Positions 1 through 12,773 of a stretch of DNA of 64,000 nt are shown in pieces. The position numbers were made by a program, and so were the translations under genes. The DNA is taken from NCBI GenBank assembly GCA_019279435.1, contig JAAALK010000081.1:31071001-31135000 (forward strand). The letters run 5' to 3'. This stretch comes from Zizania palustris (taxonomy: Eukaryota > Streptophyta > Magnoliopsida > Poales > Poaceae). Positions within the stretch are counted from its first letter, which is position 1; the number at the start of each line of letters is the position of its first letter. The notes under the pieces are model-generated. The model was not told the DNA's origin and did not search any database. It was given only the letters and a program-made list of their open reading frames with translations.

Positions 1-330
1 TCCCAGTGAAATGCTACTCAACGCAGGGAAAGGAGTAAACAAGAAAAATCAAGTCGGTTCATCATCCGAGCAAGAAACGGAGCTGGTTACCTTGCGTTTC
101 TTGGCTCGCTTTGGGTCCTCTCCTCTCTTGTCTTGTCTTGTTGTCTTCTCGGCGTCTCTCTGGTCAGCTTCTTGGTTATTCCCGGTGAGGTGGAGGTATT
201 TGTAAGAGGAGGAGGAGGAAGACGATGATGAGTTGGAGGAGGCCGGAGGTGGTGGGTTCGTTGGTTCAAACGGGGTTAGCTCGGAGGTTGCTTTCCATGA
301 AAGGCCTTGCTTTCCTTTTTGCACGGGTCC
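1..330 (-). other. possible 5' leader of a gene lying beyond the left edge
   Basis: On the minus strand this stretch has the look of a rice 5' untranslated exon: CT-rich and GA-rich runs (CTCCTCCTCCTC near 210-225) followed by a purine-rich segment and a donor-like AAACGCAAG/GTAACC near 88-97. No convincing protein is encoded on either strand, and the short overlapping ORFs look like composition artefacts. It could equally be anonymous GC-rich sequence. Confidence 0.22.
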
Positions 331-596
331 CCAGTCCCCTCCCCTATCTGCTCGCCTCCATCTTCTCTCAGCTCAGCTCAGCTTTCGTGCATGCAGCTCA
401 TCAGCTACACAGTACGGCCACCACCGGACACACACACCGGCAGCTGGTTCGATTTCGAATGCACTGGGCGCCTCCTCGTCTTCTTCCTTCCTCCTCCCTC
501 CCTTGTGTTGTTCGAGTTCCTCTATCCTTTCTTCATGCCACTGTTGTGTAAGCAAAGTAAGTTTTTTTTGGAACATTTCTTTAAAAATACTCGATA

Positions 597-767
597 TAGT
601 GAAAGAAATGTGAGTTAGCTGGCACCAAATCTCCTCAGAACTCAATTGTTAAGCGTGCTCAGGCGGAAGTAGTACCAGGATGGGTGACCTCCTGAGAAAT
701 TCTCGTTCACATCCCCGACACACCCATGGTCTTCAAACAAGGTCGGGCCCACGTGGCCTATTTCAAA
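597..767 (+). repeat. 5S rRNA-derived retroposon (SINE-like) with A-tail and target duplication
   Basis: Positions about 620-716 align to the body of plant 5S rRNA: CAGAACTC, GTTAAGCGTGCT (box A region) and AGGATGGGTGACCTCCTG (box C region) are all recognisable. The 5S part is followed by an unrelated tail of about 50 bp and an A-run at 765-772. The unit lies between two copies of AAAAATACTCGATA (583-596 and 768-781), which looks like a 14-bp target-site duplication. 5S homology, 3' unique body, A-tail and long direct repeats together point to LINE-style retroposition rather than a 5S gene array. A fragment of a Cassandra TRIM (which carries 5S sequence in its LTRs) is the alternative, but the A-tail and duplication argue against it. 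A second copy lies at 62,712-62,811. Confidence 0.75.
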
Positions 768-781
768 AAAAATACTCGATA

Positions 782-2327
782 GTAAAAGTGAATAGAGCTG
801 TAAAAATAAGGAATATTTGATGATTTGACGCTCTTAAAAACGGACTTCGATTATTTGCTACTTTGGCTCACTGTCATACACTTAGATGGTCTCACTTGTC
901 ATCCACACAAGTGGCAAATAATCAAAGTATACAATTTTTTTAGTGGAAATTTTCTTAAATTTCCCTAAAAATAAAGTTAGCGTGGCAGAAATTAAAAAGA
1001 AATTCCACAGAAAGAAGTTTTTTTTTTGAAAAAAAATCTTTAAAAACAATCAATTCTAAAAGAGACAGAGTCGAAAAAAATAAAGTTACCATGACAGAAA
1101 TTAAAAAAATTCACAAAACGTTTAGTTCTGAGAGGTTATGCCTCTTAGAAGTATTTATGAATTATGTAATACTTTAAATTAATCTATAACATTCATTTTA
1201 ATTTAGATTAAAAATAAAATAAAATTTAAAATATTTGGTGACCAGACAAATAATTACAAAACCAGCGCAAAAAATAGAAATCCTACATAAAAAATTAGCA
1301 CAAAAAATTAAAAAATTTACGCGGAAAAAAAATAAGGATGACCTATTATCTCATCATCTTTAATCTTATTCATTAGATTAAAACAAATGAACAATTCATA
1401 TATATAAGCACGAGTATAGCGTGCATACATGTGTATTTAAACATGTACTTAAAATTTTCAAAATTAACACGAATAATGGAATTAAGTTGGGATAGATCGC
1501 GTAGGATGTAAATTAAACATGATAGCATCGAATAATATATTTCCGTATGATATGATGTGATGTTTACAGTTTGATTTGATGGCAGGATTATTAGAGCATT
1601 GTGTTACGTTGTCGCCATATATAATAATTAATTTGATATATATATAGCTGGTTAATATTATTGCATTAATTGGTCCTGGAACTGGAAGTTAAATTAGTTG
1701 GGCGATGACTATAGATTAGTTGGTTGATTGCTATAGCTAAGCCTTGTTTACGTCTCTCCAATGAACACTTTTGAAGCTATGTAGTAAGTGATATAATTAG
1801 GTTACTATTAGCTTGATTATATTATTATATGTTCAACAAAAAAACTTTATATTATAAGTGAAATCGATTTTGACCATATAGGGTTGGGAGAGTAAAATAG
1901 TAGCTAGTTTTGGTGGATCATATTTTATTTTAGATATATTCAAGCGAAATTGTATTGCTACATATGTTTCACCACCTCTCCTCTAGCAATATATGTATTA
2001 TTATTGTAGATTTATAATTTTATCCTTTCGCATCACTTATATATTTTTTTGGAATGATTGATTTTACCCTCTCTATTTTTTACTAACACTAAGTAATATG
2101 ACAATAAAATTTCTCAATATTAAGGTTAGGTAATAATTGACATATATATCTAATTTATTATACAACGAAGCAATTCTTTGCAACTCTCTCACACGTTGTA
2201 AAAAGAATATTTATTTGAAGTCACAAGTAGCTAGGTAGTCGATTAGATTGAGATTATTATGTGATTTCATCCTTGTGTATAAGTGAAACAAGAATCTAGT
2301 AGGGTCATGCATACTATACAGTCAACT
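782..2327. other. AT-rich intergenic stretch, no gene seen
   Basis: Very AT-rich with frequent stops in all frames. I see no coding exon, tRNA or clear transposon termini here. Confidence 0.6.
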
Positions 2328-2330
2328 TAA

Positions 2331-2697
2331 GAACATCTTTATTATACTTGCTATCATATTTGTTATTCTCTAAACTAGTAAGTATGGTCTAAAAAATCAT
2401 TTTATTGTACTTGCTATTTAACTTGTTTATTTTAGGAGGTTTGCTATTCTTCTCTCCATACTTGCTACATCTAGCAAGCCAACCAAACTTGCTATTCCAT
2501 TGAATGTTGAGCTTGTTTGATTGTTTTTATTTTCTTTGCATGTCTATAAATTGATAAAATATAGCTACATTCAAATAGGAAGACATATTTAGAAAGTACA
2601 TTGAAGCGAATAACAAAATAATAAGTCAATTTGAATAGGAAGACTTCTTATTGCTATAAATAACAAATCAAAAATAGCAAGTACAATAAAGATGCTC
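2331..2697. mobile_element. Tourist-like MITE (PIF/Harbinger type), 367 bp
   Basis: The ends are inverted repeats: GAACATCTTTATTATACTTG at the left, and at the right the reverse complement of GAGCATCTTTATTGTACTTG. The element is bounded by TAA on both sides (2328-2330 and 2698-2700), the 3-bp target duplication typical of PIF/Harbinger-derived Tourist elements. There is no coding capacity. A short piece of the same terminus occurs near 23,736-23,752. Confidence 0.75.
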
Positions 2698-2700
2698 TAA

Positions 2701-5139
2701 GTGAGCTCTACTTCATTATCACCTTTGTGGCTCACTAGAATGCACTTGCTTTTCCATAAAACCAAGGTTTAAAGAGATGACCTAAAGTACCATCAACTAG
2801 CTATATTTTTTATGTAGATGGTTTAGCTAGCTTGATCCTTGCAGCTGGTCCCTTGAATCACACCCAAAAAAAAGAGGACCAAACATGATAAGATGGCTAG
2901 CTTAGGACCCAATGCAATTAATCTAGTGATTTATCATCTAACTCATGTTCAACTCATGAAATTAAACTTCAGCATCAAACAACAAATCCCCTTGGGATTT
3001 AGCTTTAATTTGTATACACGGCTAGCTAGCATGCAAACTCTATTTATAATTGGTGAGTTTGGTCATTAGTGTGTGTGTATATATTATCTGTAATATTATC
3101 TAGAAGATAATTAATTCCGAGATATCATATCATTGTTTTTATTGGAAACTCAATTTGAGCAGCACTATGTGAACTAAGTAATCCAAATGAGCTTAATAAT
3201 TAACAAGATCATGCTTAATTACATTCTAAATTATTATCATTCTTCAGCAAATCAAAATCTCATATCATGAAGATAGCTAGACACAAATGCTATTCATATA
3301 TTTAATTTGCAAAATTAAATTAAATTATATACATGTGTTGATGTAATTAATTAATTGATTAAGTGTAGTAATGAAGCCCCAGTAAGCTAGCACTAATCCA
3401 CAACCATGACATGCTACCAACAACTCCATTTCACATTTAATCTGCAACTGATCACCCACTCGATCTATCGATCATGAGCTAATAATCAATGATTTTAATT
3501 TGGTGCATTGACATTTGTGACCTTTTCTTGATGCATGATGATCAGCTGATCGATCGATCGATCGATAGATCGATTGATGAGAGGGAATCTGATGAACAGT
3601 TGTAATCACTGAAAGCTCCAAGAAATCTTCTAAAGCTGCACAGTACTGCAGCAGCAGTAGACACATCTATCACTGTCTCTCCATCTCTAACAGTTGGGCT
3701 TCATGTAACAGTTCAACTACGTGTATATGTAGACGTGCAACCTTTAAAATAATACTACATAACACGCCATTAGTATCCATTCTAAACCCCTATTTTATCT
3801 CGGTTTTCGATCTGATACTATCCGTTCGAGACTAAAGAGTAGTACATTAGTAGCTGATCAACCGACACTAATGCACCCATCTAGGTAGTCATGGACGGGG
3901 TAACTCAAGCAATGTGCATTAGTACCGACTAAGACGCACAGTCGATGTTAGAATACACAATTTTTGTTGTTATTTACTGTGATCTTAGTTAACTAGATTA
4001 AAAATATCTTCATATTAATTATTTACGCTAAATTTTGGTATTTTGATATAAAATTGGTTTAAGCTTCAAGACTTTTTTTGTGAATATACTAGTATACACA
4101 AGTTTTATAACTCATAAGTTGCACGTGTGAAAAAAGAACATGACAATTATAATTTTCTCGCTACGGAAAAATACTAATTCGCTGAATGCCGCACTCAGCG
4201 AAACCTGCTATTCGCGAACAAAAAATTATCAAGTGTTTTTTATCGAACACTCGGCAAACATGAGTAGAAATGAAAGTAAAACATGTTATATGTATTTTTA
4301 CAACAGTAGTACCTTCTATGGACAGTAGAAATATTCTTTACAGTAAGTTACTTCATCCAGATCCAATTATATATACTTCAAAGTGATGTGCTCTCTCTCT
4401 ATATATACACACACACATAAGCTTGCTCATTTAATCCGATGGCTCCACGGAAACAACTTAACTGCTGCTACTACCTCGAAAAGCAACTGTTTTAACCACC
4501 AATTTCTGTATATGGCTATATATGGCTAACCAACTTTTGCCACGTCGGCGCACAGCTAGGCATGCTGCATGCAGGTGCACTACGGCCTAGCAGCTAGCCA
4601 CATAGCCATGGCCGTCGCCATCAACGACGCTGATACCCCAGCCGCAAACCACCGACACGTCGCCGTCGCCGACGCCGGCCCGGCCCGGCCAACCAAGTAC
4701 GTACGTACGTGCGTGTACATTGCAGAGCTAGCTAGCTAATGCGCCCGGCTAGCTGCCGGCCGCCACGACGGTCGATAAGCTTCCGTGCGGTTGCCGCGCC
4801 ACTTTCGCCCGGGGATCCCACACCGCCGGCGCGCCGTCGCTGTCGCCGCGCACGCGCTCGGGTGGCAGGCGTGGCGCCGTCGACGCGCGCGCGTACGGCG
4901 TCGAGGGACGAAAGCAATTTTTAGGTAACTTTTTTTCTCTCTATCTCTTGTAACTCGTCGCTGTGGCCTGTGGGATAATCTGTCGACGGCGGCGGAGAGG
5001 GAGGTCGCAGCGGCTGCGTCAGCCCAGGCGGCGGCGGATAGATCAAGGCCCGGTCCGTATACTTCGTGTTGGGCCGTGTCGGATTCCGTCGAACAGACAG
5101 AAATATCATCACCTCGCTAAACCCCATCACCCACCTCCC
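2701..5139. other. intergenic region with microsatellites, upstream of the CRM gene
   Basis: No gene is supported. The region contains a GATC tetranucleotide run near 3550-3567, a CT/AT microsatellite near 4390-4415 and an ACGT run at about 4696-4711. The last 550 bp become GC-rich, as is common just upstream of rice genes. Short segments near 3830-3960 and 4180-4265 look like degenerate DNA transposon pieces, but I could not define their ends. Confidence 0.5.
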
Positions 5140-8100
5140 ATGGCCACGGCGGCCATGGCCTTGTCCACGACCGTCCATCTCCACCACCCGCCTCGCTTCT
5201 TCCACATCCTCTCCTCCAATCCCCTCTGCACCTCCCCCTACCCATGGCTGTCCGCCTGGTCCAGCCCCCGCAGCCGCGGCCGCCTACCCCGCCCGCCCGT
5301 CTCCGCGCTAGACCTCCGCCCGGAGCCCTCTCCCTCCTCCGACTCCGACGACGAGGACGCCGTAGGCACCAGCCGCTCCTCCGGCCGCTCCACCATGTCG
5401 CTCATCCTCGGGCGCCTCCGCCGCGCGGGCTACTCCCCCGAGGAGCTTTCCTCGGCGCCTGCCGCCTTCGCTGAGCCTGCTCGGCACCCGCTGCGTGGCT
5501 CCGTGGAGGACGTGTTCCGAGCGGACGACGGCGTGCTTCCGAACGCGCGCGGGGGGTTCGACGACGACGGGGAGTCGTCGCTCGTGGACGCGCGGTTCCC
5601 GTGGGAGCGGCCGATGCCGCCCCCCGAGTTGGCGGCGCGGGCGGCGAGGTCGAAGTCGTGGATGGCGGAGCTAACGCTTCCGGCGGCCGAGCTGCGGCGG
5701 CTGAGGCACGCAGCGATGAGACTCAAGTCTAGGATCAAGGTGGGCGGCGCCGGTGTCACGCAGGAGATTGTGGAGAGGATCAGGGACAAGTGGAGGGCGG
5801 AGGAAGAGGTGGTCAGGATCAAAGTCAGCGGCTCGCCGGCGCTCAACATGCGCCTCTTCCACGAGATACTCGAGGTTTGTTGCGAATTTCGCCTGAATTC
5901 TGCACCATGCGTTGGTTCATGTACTATAAACCTTGCTATCAGTGGAAACACAGGATTGCTAGTACATTTCTTTGTATTTTGTATGCTGTTTGATTCTTTT
6001 TGGCTGATATAATGTAATCAAGACAACCAAGATAAATAGCAGGGAGATTGATTTACTAGCCAAGAGGAGAGTTACTCAACCAAAGGTTATTGTGGATCTG
6101 TTAACAAGTAGAACTGAAGAAAAAAACTTAGTTTTTTATTATGGTAATTAATGCCTTCTAGCCAATCCTTTTTGGGGGGAGAAGTTCTAGTCAATCTGAT
6201 CTCTGTTTCTTTTGGTTGATGGTGATTAGAGAAAAACAGGGGGTTTGGTAATATGGAGATCAGGAACTTCTGTGTGTCTATACAGGGGAGTGGCCTATGA
6301 CACACTTGAGCCAACTAAGGGAACAAGTAAGAATTGTCATGCTCTTGGTATGAAGTCCTCCATCAAAGGGCCTCCTAGTCCATTGCTACCTAATGAGAAA
6401 GTAAGCGACATGCAAGATAGCAGTGGAGCATTGGCGTTTAATGCTGAGAAAGATAAGATAGTTGAACAAGCTCCAGAAATCAAATATGAAGATGAAATCG
6501 ACAAGCTGTTGGAAGAGCTTGGACCAAGATACAATGACTGGCCTGGATCTGGTCCATCACCAGTAGATGCAGATCTGCTTCCTGCAACTGTAACAGGATA
6601 CAGGCCCCCTTTCAGAGTTCTGCCATATGGAGTACGGCCATCTCTCAGCCGAAAAGACACTACCAATTTACGACGCCTTGCCCGTGGACTGCCACCTCAC
6701 TTTGCGCTTGGTACCTTTTCTGTTGTTTTAGCAAACTCTTAATCAAATTCAGATTTTGATATGTTGTAGTGACCCTATTCCTTACCGACAAATGTTAGGG
6801 CGGAGCAGACAACTCCAAGGCTTAGCAGCTGCTATGGTTAAGTTGTGGGAGAAAAGTTCTATTGCAAAAATCACTCTGAAAAGAGGAGTACAGCTTACTA
6901 CCAGCGAGAGGATGGCTGAAGATATCAAGGTAAATATAAACAGTCTTAAATTTGTTATCCCCTTAACATATGGTAATGCTTTAGAGCTTAGAAGTTTTCA
7001 TCGATTACTGGCAACAGCACAGTACATGTTTGTGCATGCAATTCAAATGGTTCTACTCTTTTCTCGCAGATATTATATTCCTCATTTTGTGCACCTCTGG
7101 AAGGTTTGCATTTTATTGCTGTAAAAAAGTTTTCCTTTAATTTATCTCTGTAATTTAATATGTTGTGCTATTTACGTGCACTCTTGAGCACCTGAACCAT
7201 TACAAGTTTGTCTGAGTTTTTTGAGAGGACCATAGATTCTTGAGAAGGCCTAAATGAATAAGACCCATGGAATCCAGTACCAGAATTTTAGTTTTTGTGT
7301 TTATATGATTATATCACAAGTCAATTAGTAGTCATACCAATATCTTTGATCTGTAATAGTCTTTGATCTGAATGATTGCTTGTAGTATTGTAGCTCATTG
7401 TTGAGATGTAGCATAAGCTAGTTGTATAATTCCAAGGAGCTGAGAAATTGAGATGAGTAATATCTTCATTGTGACAGTGTGCGAGAAGGACTTTGTGAGA
7501 GTTTGGAAAATAATAGTGGTGACATAATTCCATGGTGATTGGGAGGAACACATGAACAAGAATTATGGTTGTGGAAAATTGTGTTGCACCTTTCGTGGCC
7601 ATTAGCCCATTATGACATCTTGATAATTTGTGCATATAACTAAACTCATTCATTATGCATCCTTAGTTGAATAAAGAGAATTACGTAATACAGATGCTAT
7701 GCTACTCCAGACATCTTTGTAATGTTTACCTCAACCGTTTCTTGTGGAGCACTGTTGGAGTTGCTCTCTTTTGTTTGTATTGGATTACATTATTTAGGAA
7801 GTTCTTCATACATACTGTTATTACTAGTTTATTACAATATTACTACCTCTTGCAAGGGGTGTATTACTGCAGATGTATATTATGTCACCTCATTAGTTAG
7901 CCTTACTCGTAGTACTAGTGTTAGACATGTCTACAGTTATGTCGGGCATATCCTGTACATTTGTCATTTGAACCCTCGTTTTCAGAGAGTTTATCCAAAA
8001 CATTTGTGAAGCCTCTGTAATTTTGTTCGATGTAGCAGATTGCCAGATCCTTGAACTTCTTGGATTTTTTATCATTTCATTTCTGACCTTGTTAAGTATT

Positions 8101-10077
8101 TCTTCCAATGAACTTTGATCATAAGTTTTCTTTTGGTACACCAGAAATTAACAGGCGGTGTAATGCTTTCAAGGAACAATGACTTTATAGTCTTCTACAG
8201 AGGGAAGGATTTCTTGTGTTCAGAACTCGCTGGTGCACTGCTAGAGAGGGAAGGATTGGCAAAGTCCCTACAAGATGAGGAGCAAGCACGGTTAAATGCA
8301 GCATCTTACTTTTCTTCCCACACTGAGGGACTTGTCGAGCCTACTGTAGCTGGTACCCTCGGAGAGACTCTTGAGGCTAACTCTAAATATGGAAATAAAC
8401 TGGATGACAATTTTGAGGATAAGATGACTAGAACTGTAGAAGCTGCAAGACATGCTGACCTCGTAAGGAAGCTAGAGTGGAAGCTCTCACATGTAAGTAA
8501 CAGATTTAGTACTAAGACTGCTTTGTTAATTTTTTCACAACACTTTGTAAGATTTTACTTGCATGAGAGTTAAAACCACCACATTATATTTATAATATTA
8601 TAATATTTGATAAACTTAGATTTATTTCTATAGAGTAGCGAGGCACGATTTTACTTGCAAGCTATTTAGTGTAAAGCATATAAAACTATGCTTATGTGGT
8701 TAAAATAATGCCTGCATCGCATTATTTTACTACAGGCAGAGAAGAAAATAGCAAAAGCTGAAAGGGTTCTTGGAAAAGTTGAGACAGCCCTGAAGCCAAC
8801 TGAAGGTATCAGACAGCTTGAAATGATAACAGATGAAGAGAGGTTCATGTTCCGGAAACTTGGTCTAAGGATGAAGGCATTCTTGCTCCTTGGTAATCTC
8901 TAATAACTTGTTTGGAGCCATTTTGCTTCCTTTTTTTCATTTTATAGTGCTGGGGAAGCATTTTTATTTTAACTTTATGTATGCTCTTAAGTTTTGATTA
9001 TCATCTCTACTTTCAGGCAGGAGAGGAGTTTTTGATGGCACAATTGAAAATATGCACTTGCACTGGAAATACAGGGAACTGGTAAAGATAGTTGTGAAAG
9101 CAAAGTCTTTTGGAGATGTCAAGAAGACAGCATTGTCTCTTGAAGCTGAGAGTGGGGGTATTTTAGTTTCCGTGGACAGAGTCTCGAAAGGTTATGCCAT
9201 TGTTGTATTCCGTGGGAAAGACTATAGACGCCCTTCTAAGCTAAGACCCAGGAATCTTTTGTCAAAGCGGAAGGCCTTAGCTCGATCCATTGAGATTCAG
9301 AGAAAAGAGGTACTGCTTTGACTCTTGTATGTTCAGATAATTCTGTCTCTCTTTTTCTTTCGAAGAAACGGCGGGAGAGGTGCTGAATTCATTCATTAGC
9401 AGTTGAAATATCATATCAACATATCTTAGTATTCTGATAGGATAACTTTCAGTGTCTCCTAATCACTTTGTGAATAATAACCCATAATTCATCTCCATAC
9501 TTTGCTCTTTGCAATAGGCCCTCAATCGCCACATTGCAAACTTGAACCGAAAAGCGAAGCAGCTTGAAGCAGATCTGGTAAGTGTGTGTTGCCCAACTAT
9601 TTCAGCCTGAACAAAAGATGTGCCTGCTAGATGCATGCCATGCTAAATGTTCATCCTTTTTTTCAGCTCCAAATGGAAGGCGCGAAAGAGGAAGGAGACG
9701 AGGAACTGTATGCCAAATTAGATTCCGCTTACTCCAGTGAGGAGGAAGACGTGGACGTGAGTGCTGATCTGGATCCACAACACTTGCTCTGTTGCACTCG
9801 TTGAAAGCTTTGTGTAACCTCACTTGGTTTTGCCATGTAGGATGAGGACGACGAGGCTTACCTCAGGGGTTTCGACGACGTAGCGGCTGGCCATAACGCC
9901 GGTGATCGAGCCTCCATTGATGGCAGCAACAGTACCAATCCTGACGTCGAGGATGACTACTCCGACGACGACCAAGAAGAAGAAGAAGAAGAAGAGGATG
10001 GTTTTCATTACGAAGACGATGATTCGGACCTTGACTGTCAAAACTCGTTCAGTGAGCAGTCAAACTCGTGTAGTTAG
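5140..10077 (+). CDS. CFM3: chloroplast CRM-domain group II intron splicing factor, CFM3-type
   Basis: CRM-domain proteins bind group II intron RNA and help chloroplast (and some mitochondrial) introns splice. Nine coding exons: 5140-5874, 6230-6710, 6799-6929, 8145-8492, 8736-8892, 9017-9309, 9518-9577, 9667-9756 and 9841-10077. All have GT/AG borders, and phases match to give 843 residues. The start is the first ATG of the MATAAMALST segment, which is followed by a Ser/Pro/Arg-rich, transit-peptide-like stretch; the open frame extends upstream but without family character. Three CRM domains are visible, at about residues 175-270, 387-475 and 593-690, with the hallmark W-R-S-G-x-x-x-x-L-Y-R-G and V-F-Y/F-R-G-K-D motifs. 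The C-terminus is strongly acidic (runs of D and E). Three CRM domains and this length fit CFM3 rather than CAF1/2 or CRS1. No breaks were seen. Confidence 0.93.
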
Positions 10078-10799
10078 ATGCTCTACACTACCAATTAATC
10101 CATTCCTTTATTACTTGGTGTGTGCATTGTTCGAAGCCTCTCTCTCTGCTTCAATTGGAGCCTTTCCTTTTCCTTTTGTTTTGTCAGTGCTGCAAAAGAT
10201 TTACCGAGACTGATACCGTTAGCGTCTCAGGCCTTTCAGCTCTCACGCAACACCGGCCCATACCGGTCCCGTCTCACGTTCAGGCGTTCATGTGCATCCG
10301 ATGTACCCTTATAAGCGGAGAGCCTTTTTCATCTCGAAAGACCGGTCTGAGGGACGATGACTATTCTCCATTATAAGGAGCTCGTAATCCCTTTGCGTAG
10401 ACGAGGTGGGACTAAAGGTAGGTTGCTGACAGCTCACCGTAGCCCAATTAACTCAATAACCTAACAGATACTCCCTCTAGTTCATTACAAAAAAATATTT
10501 TTGATATCTAAAATCATATCCAAAATCCCAAAGTTTCTCAAAACAGGAAAAAACCGATTGCCCACACTAAATTTAAATCTAAACATATACCATAATGTAG
10601 GTCAAGTACTCATCCCCGTGGTGTGTACAAACAAAATTGTTCATCCCTACCACCCAATTGCAGTGTTGTTTGAGCCAAGTAAGAACAAAGCCAAAGCCAA
10701 ACCGAGGTATCCGCCAACTTTATTCATCGTGGCAGATCGAGTAGTCGATCTGTCCGGTTTATGTAGGGATTACATCACGTAAGAGTGGTCGACTCGTAG
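10078..10799. other. convergent spacer between the CRM and PR-4 genes
   Basis: Lies between two converging genes, so it should hold both 3' UTRs. No additional gene or clear repeat is seen; short ORFs near 10,120-10,380 and 10,500-10,780 lack family features. Confidence 0.6.
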
Positions 10800-11861
10800 C
10801 TAGTTGTCGCCGCAGTCGACGAACTGGTAGTTGACGATGAGGTGACCGTTTTGGTAGCCCTGGCCATCAGTGTCGATCTTGGTGAACACTGTATCCCAGT
10901 CCAGGTCTAGCCCCCCGTTGGCGCACTGGTCCACGATCCTCGCCGTGATCTCATCTCCGGTCGCCGTGTTCGTCACCTGAAATATATATATATATACTAT
11001 TATAAAGCGGCTAGTTTTCCGTTCCTCCGTTCCCAAGCCCCGTGCTGCCTTCCCACTTCCCACAAAAAAATAATTAAAACTTATACTCTATAAAAACCGG
11101 TGCGGAGCGCGCCTGCTGCGAGTGCGCCGCTGTTCCACCCTCCCTGCAGCGCGCGCATGCATGGGCGCGCAGCAACTTGCGCTTGGCTGCGTGAGAAAAA
11201 AAAAGAAAAGAGGAAAAAGAAAAAAGAAGAAAAAGAAAAAAGGAAAAAGAATAAAAAATAAAAAACAAGAAAAAGAAAACTGTATTTATATTTCAGTATT
11301 TTAATTTATGTATTTTGCGTGAAAGTAAAAACCCTTAGATTTCTGAAAAAATCATGTAGAAATATGAATTTTACGCAAAAACCCTATTATAAAATAAGAT
11401 TATGTTGCAAAGCACATGTCTCTGACTAGTATATATATATATACACTCATGTCTAGTTGTTACATCATTACCATTTGCTAGCTCCTCCCTCCGATGTCCG
11501 ATCACACGTAAGTAAAATTTGCATTTTTATAGGTGCTTTTGTTAAATCAGATGAAAAATAATCTGAAACGAACGATTGGTACCTGGATGCACCTGCCACA
11601 GGCATCCTGACCAGTGGGCCCGGCGGGCCCACAGAAGGCGGTCCAGCCGTACTTCATGCGCCACGACAGCGGCTTGTCGGCGTCCCACGTGGCACAGTAG
11701 GCGCTGACTGCTGGGGCCCCCAGGTCCCAGTTGTTCTCCGCCGGCCGGTAGTAGTGGTACGTGGCACGCACGCCGGACGCTCCCTGCGCCGCCGCCGTGG
11801 CCACCGCGCCGCCGCACAGCACCGCCACCACCATCACCACCCTCGCCGCCGCCGCCGCCAT
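10800..11861 (-). CDS. PR4: PR-4 / barwin-type pathogenesis-related protein
   Basis: Secreted defence protein of the barwin (wheatwin) family; relatives bind chitin oligomers or have RNase activity. Two exons, 11583-11861 and 10800-10976, joined across a 606-bp intron (donor GTACCA, acceptor TTTCAG/GTGACG), give 151 residues. Residues 1 to about 25 are an Ala/Val-rich signal peptide ending near TAAAQG. The mature part is one barwin domain with all six cysteines expected for three disulfides (YCATW, FCGP, ACGRC, DQCANGG, VDCGDN) and the family core ARIVDQCANGGLDLDW. There is no N-terminal hevein domain, so it is a class II PR-4. The stop lies nine residues after the QFVD motif, as usual. No defects seen. 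Confidence 0.95.
10977..11582 (-). other. PR-4 intron, with purine-rich and AT-rich low-complexity sequence
   Basis: The single PR-4 intron contains a 100-bp A/G-rich run at about 11,194-11,280 and AT dinucleotide tracts at both ends (10,982-10,997 and 11,430-11,445). The interior may be an inserted element, but no termini were proved. Confidence 0.45.
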
Positions 11862-11910
11862 GGCCGATGTGTGTGTCCTCGCTAAATGCTAATGGCTTCG
11901 ATGCTACGAG

Positions 11911-11920
11911 GCTTAAATAG
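11911..11920 (-). promoter_or_regulatory. probable TATA box of the PR-4 gene
   Basis: On the minus strand the sequence reads CTATTTAAGC, 50 bp upstream of the PR-4 ATG. It is the only TATA-like element in the first 100 bp, though the resulting 5' leader would be short. Confidence 0.5.
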
Positions 11921-12708
11921 ACGACGAGCCAGGCATGGAGCCATGGCTGACTCCAATACTCTCCTCGTGTCAAAACCAACTTCCATGAAATTTCCACACA
12001 TTTGAGCCAATATGGCCACTGATTGCTGACTAATCTGGCCGCAGATTTTGGGAGAACTAGCAGAGGAAGTTAGGCTGGCTAAGTTGACCAAGAAACCAAA
12101 ATCTCTTGGCGATTATGTCAGAGCTTGCAAGTTGCACCATATCTGCACATCATGTCAGCTTCATTGTGCATGGGAGGAAGCAAGCTTGGTGCCAAGGTGA
12201 AGTAACTGCAATAAGTCGGCAAGTCAAGTCGTCTTTGGGATCACGGACGAACCAAGAACACACACGTACGTACGTCGTCATGGCTTGCTGCCCCGTATGG
12301 TAATTCCAAATGAGATTTCCAGAAAGGTTGACGAATTGAACGATATGATGCAGGTCTTGACTGGTTCCTCTCGATCGAGCATAAGAAGCTATAAGCGATT
12401 TCAGATTTTCAGTTCGTTGGGCAGGTAAAATTGACTGCGATGTCAGTTCTTATCAGCTACAGTATGCTACACACCATACACAACATACTTTATTTCTATC
12501 TTTCATGTATGTATATGTATATGTTTATGTTTCCTAGAGTATTATTTAATTAATCACCTGAATCGCCCAGCTAGTTCACCAGGCCGATCGACTTCATGCT
12601 ACATGAATTGAATTCACGCTAATCTTTGTGTGTAGCTTGCTGGTGATCGATCAGAGATCGGACACAAGGACAAAGGAAGAATCAAACTGACACAACGGCT
12701 AAGACAGG

Positions 12709-12773
12709 AATTCAGTACAAGAAACAGTGACATAATTCAGAAATTCAGTACAAGAAACAGTGACATAATTCAG
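12709..12773. repeat. 33-bp tandem duplication
   Basis: The 32-bp block 12,709-12,740 (beginning AATTCAGTACAAGAAACAG) is repeated exactly at 12,742-12,773, with one extra A between, giving a period of 33 bp. It is non-coding and probably arose by replication slippage. Confidence 0.85.

Noticed and set aside
621..716. Functional 5S rRNA gene
   Set aside because: Diverged from 5S at many positions, 5' third degraded, single copy with A-tail and target duplication.
4180..4270. CACTA-like words (CACTCAGCGAA, ACACTCGGCAAA)
   Set aside because: No paired ends or 3-bp duplication could be found.
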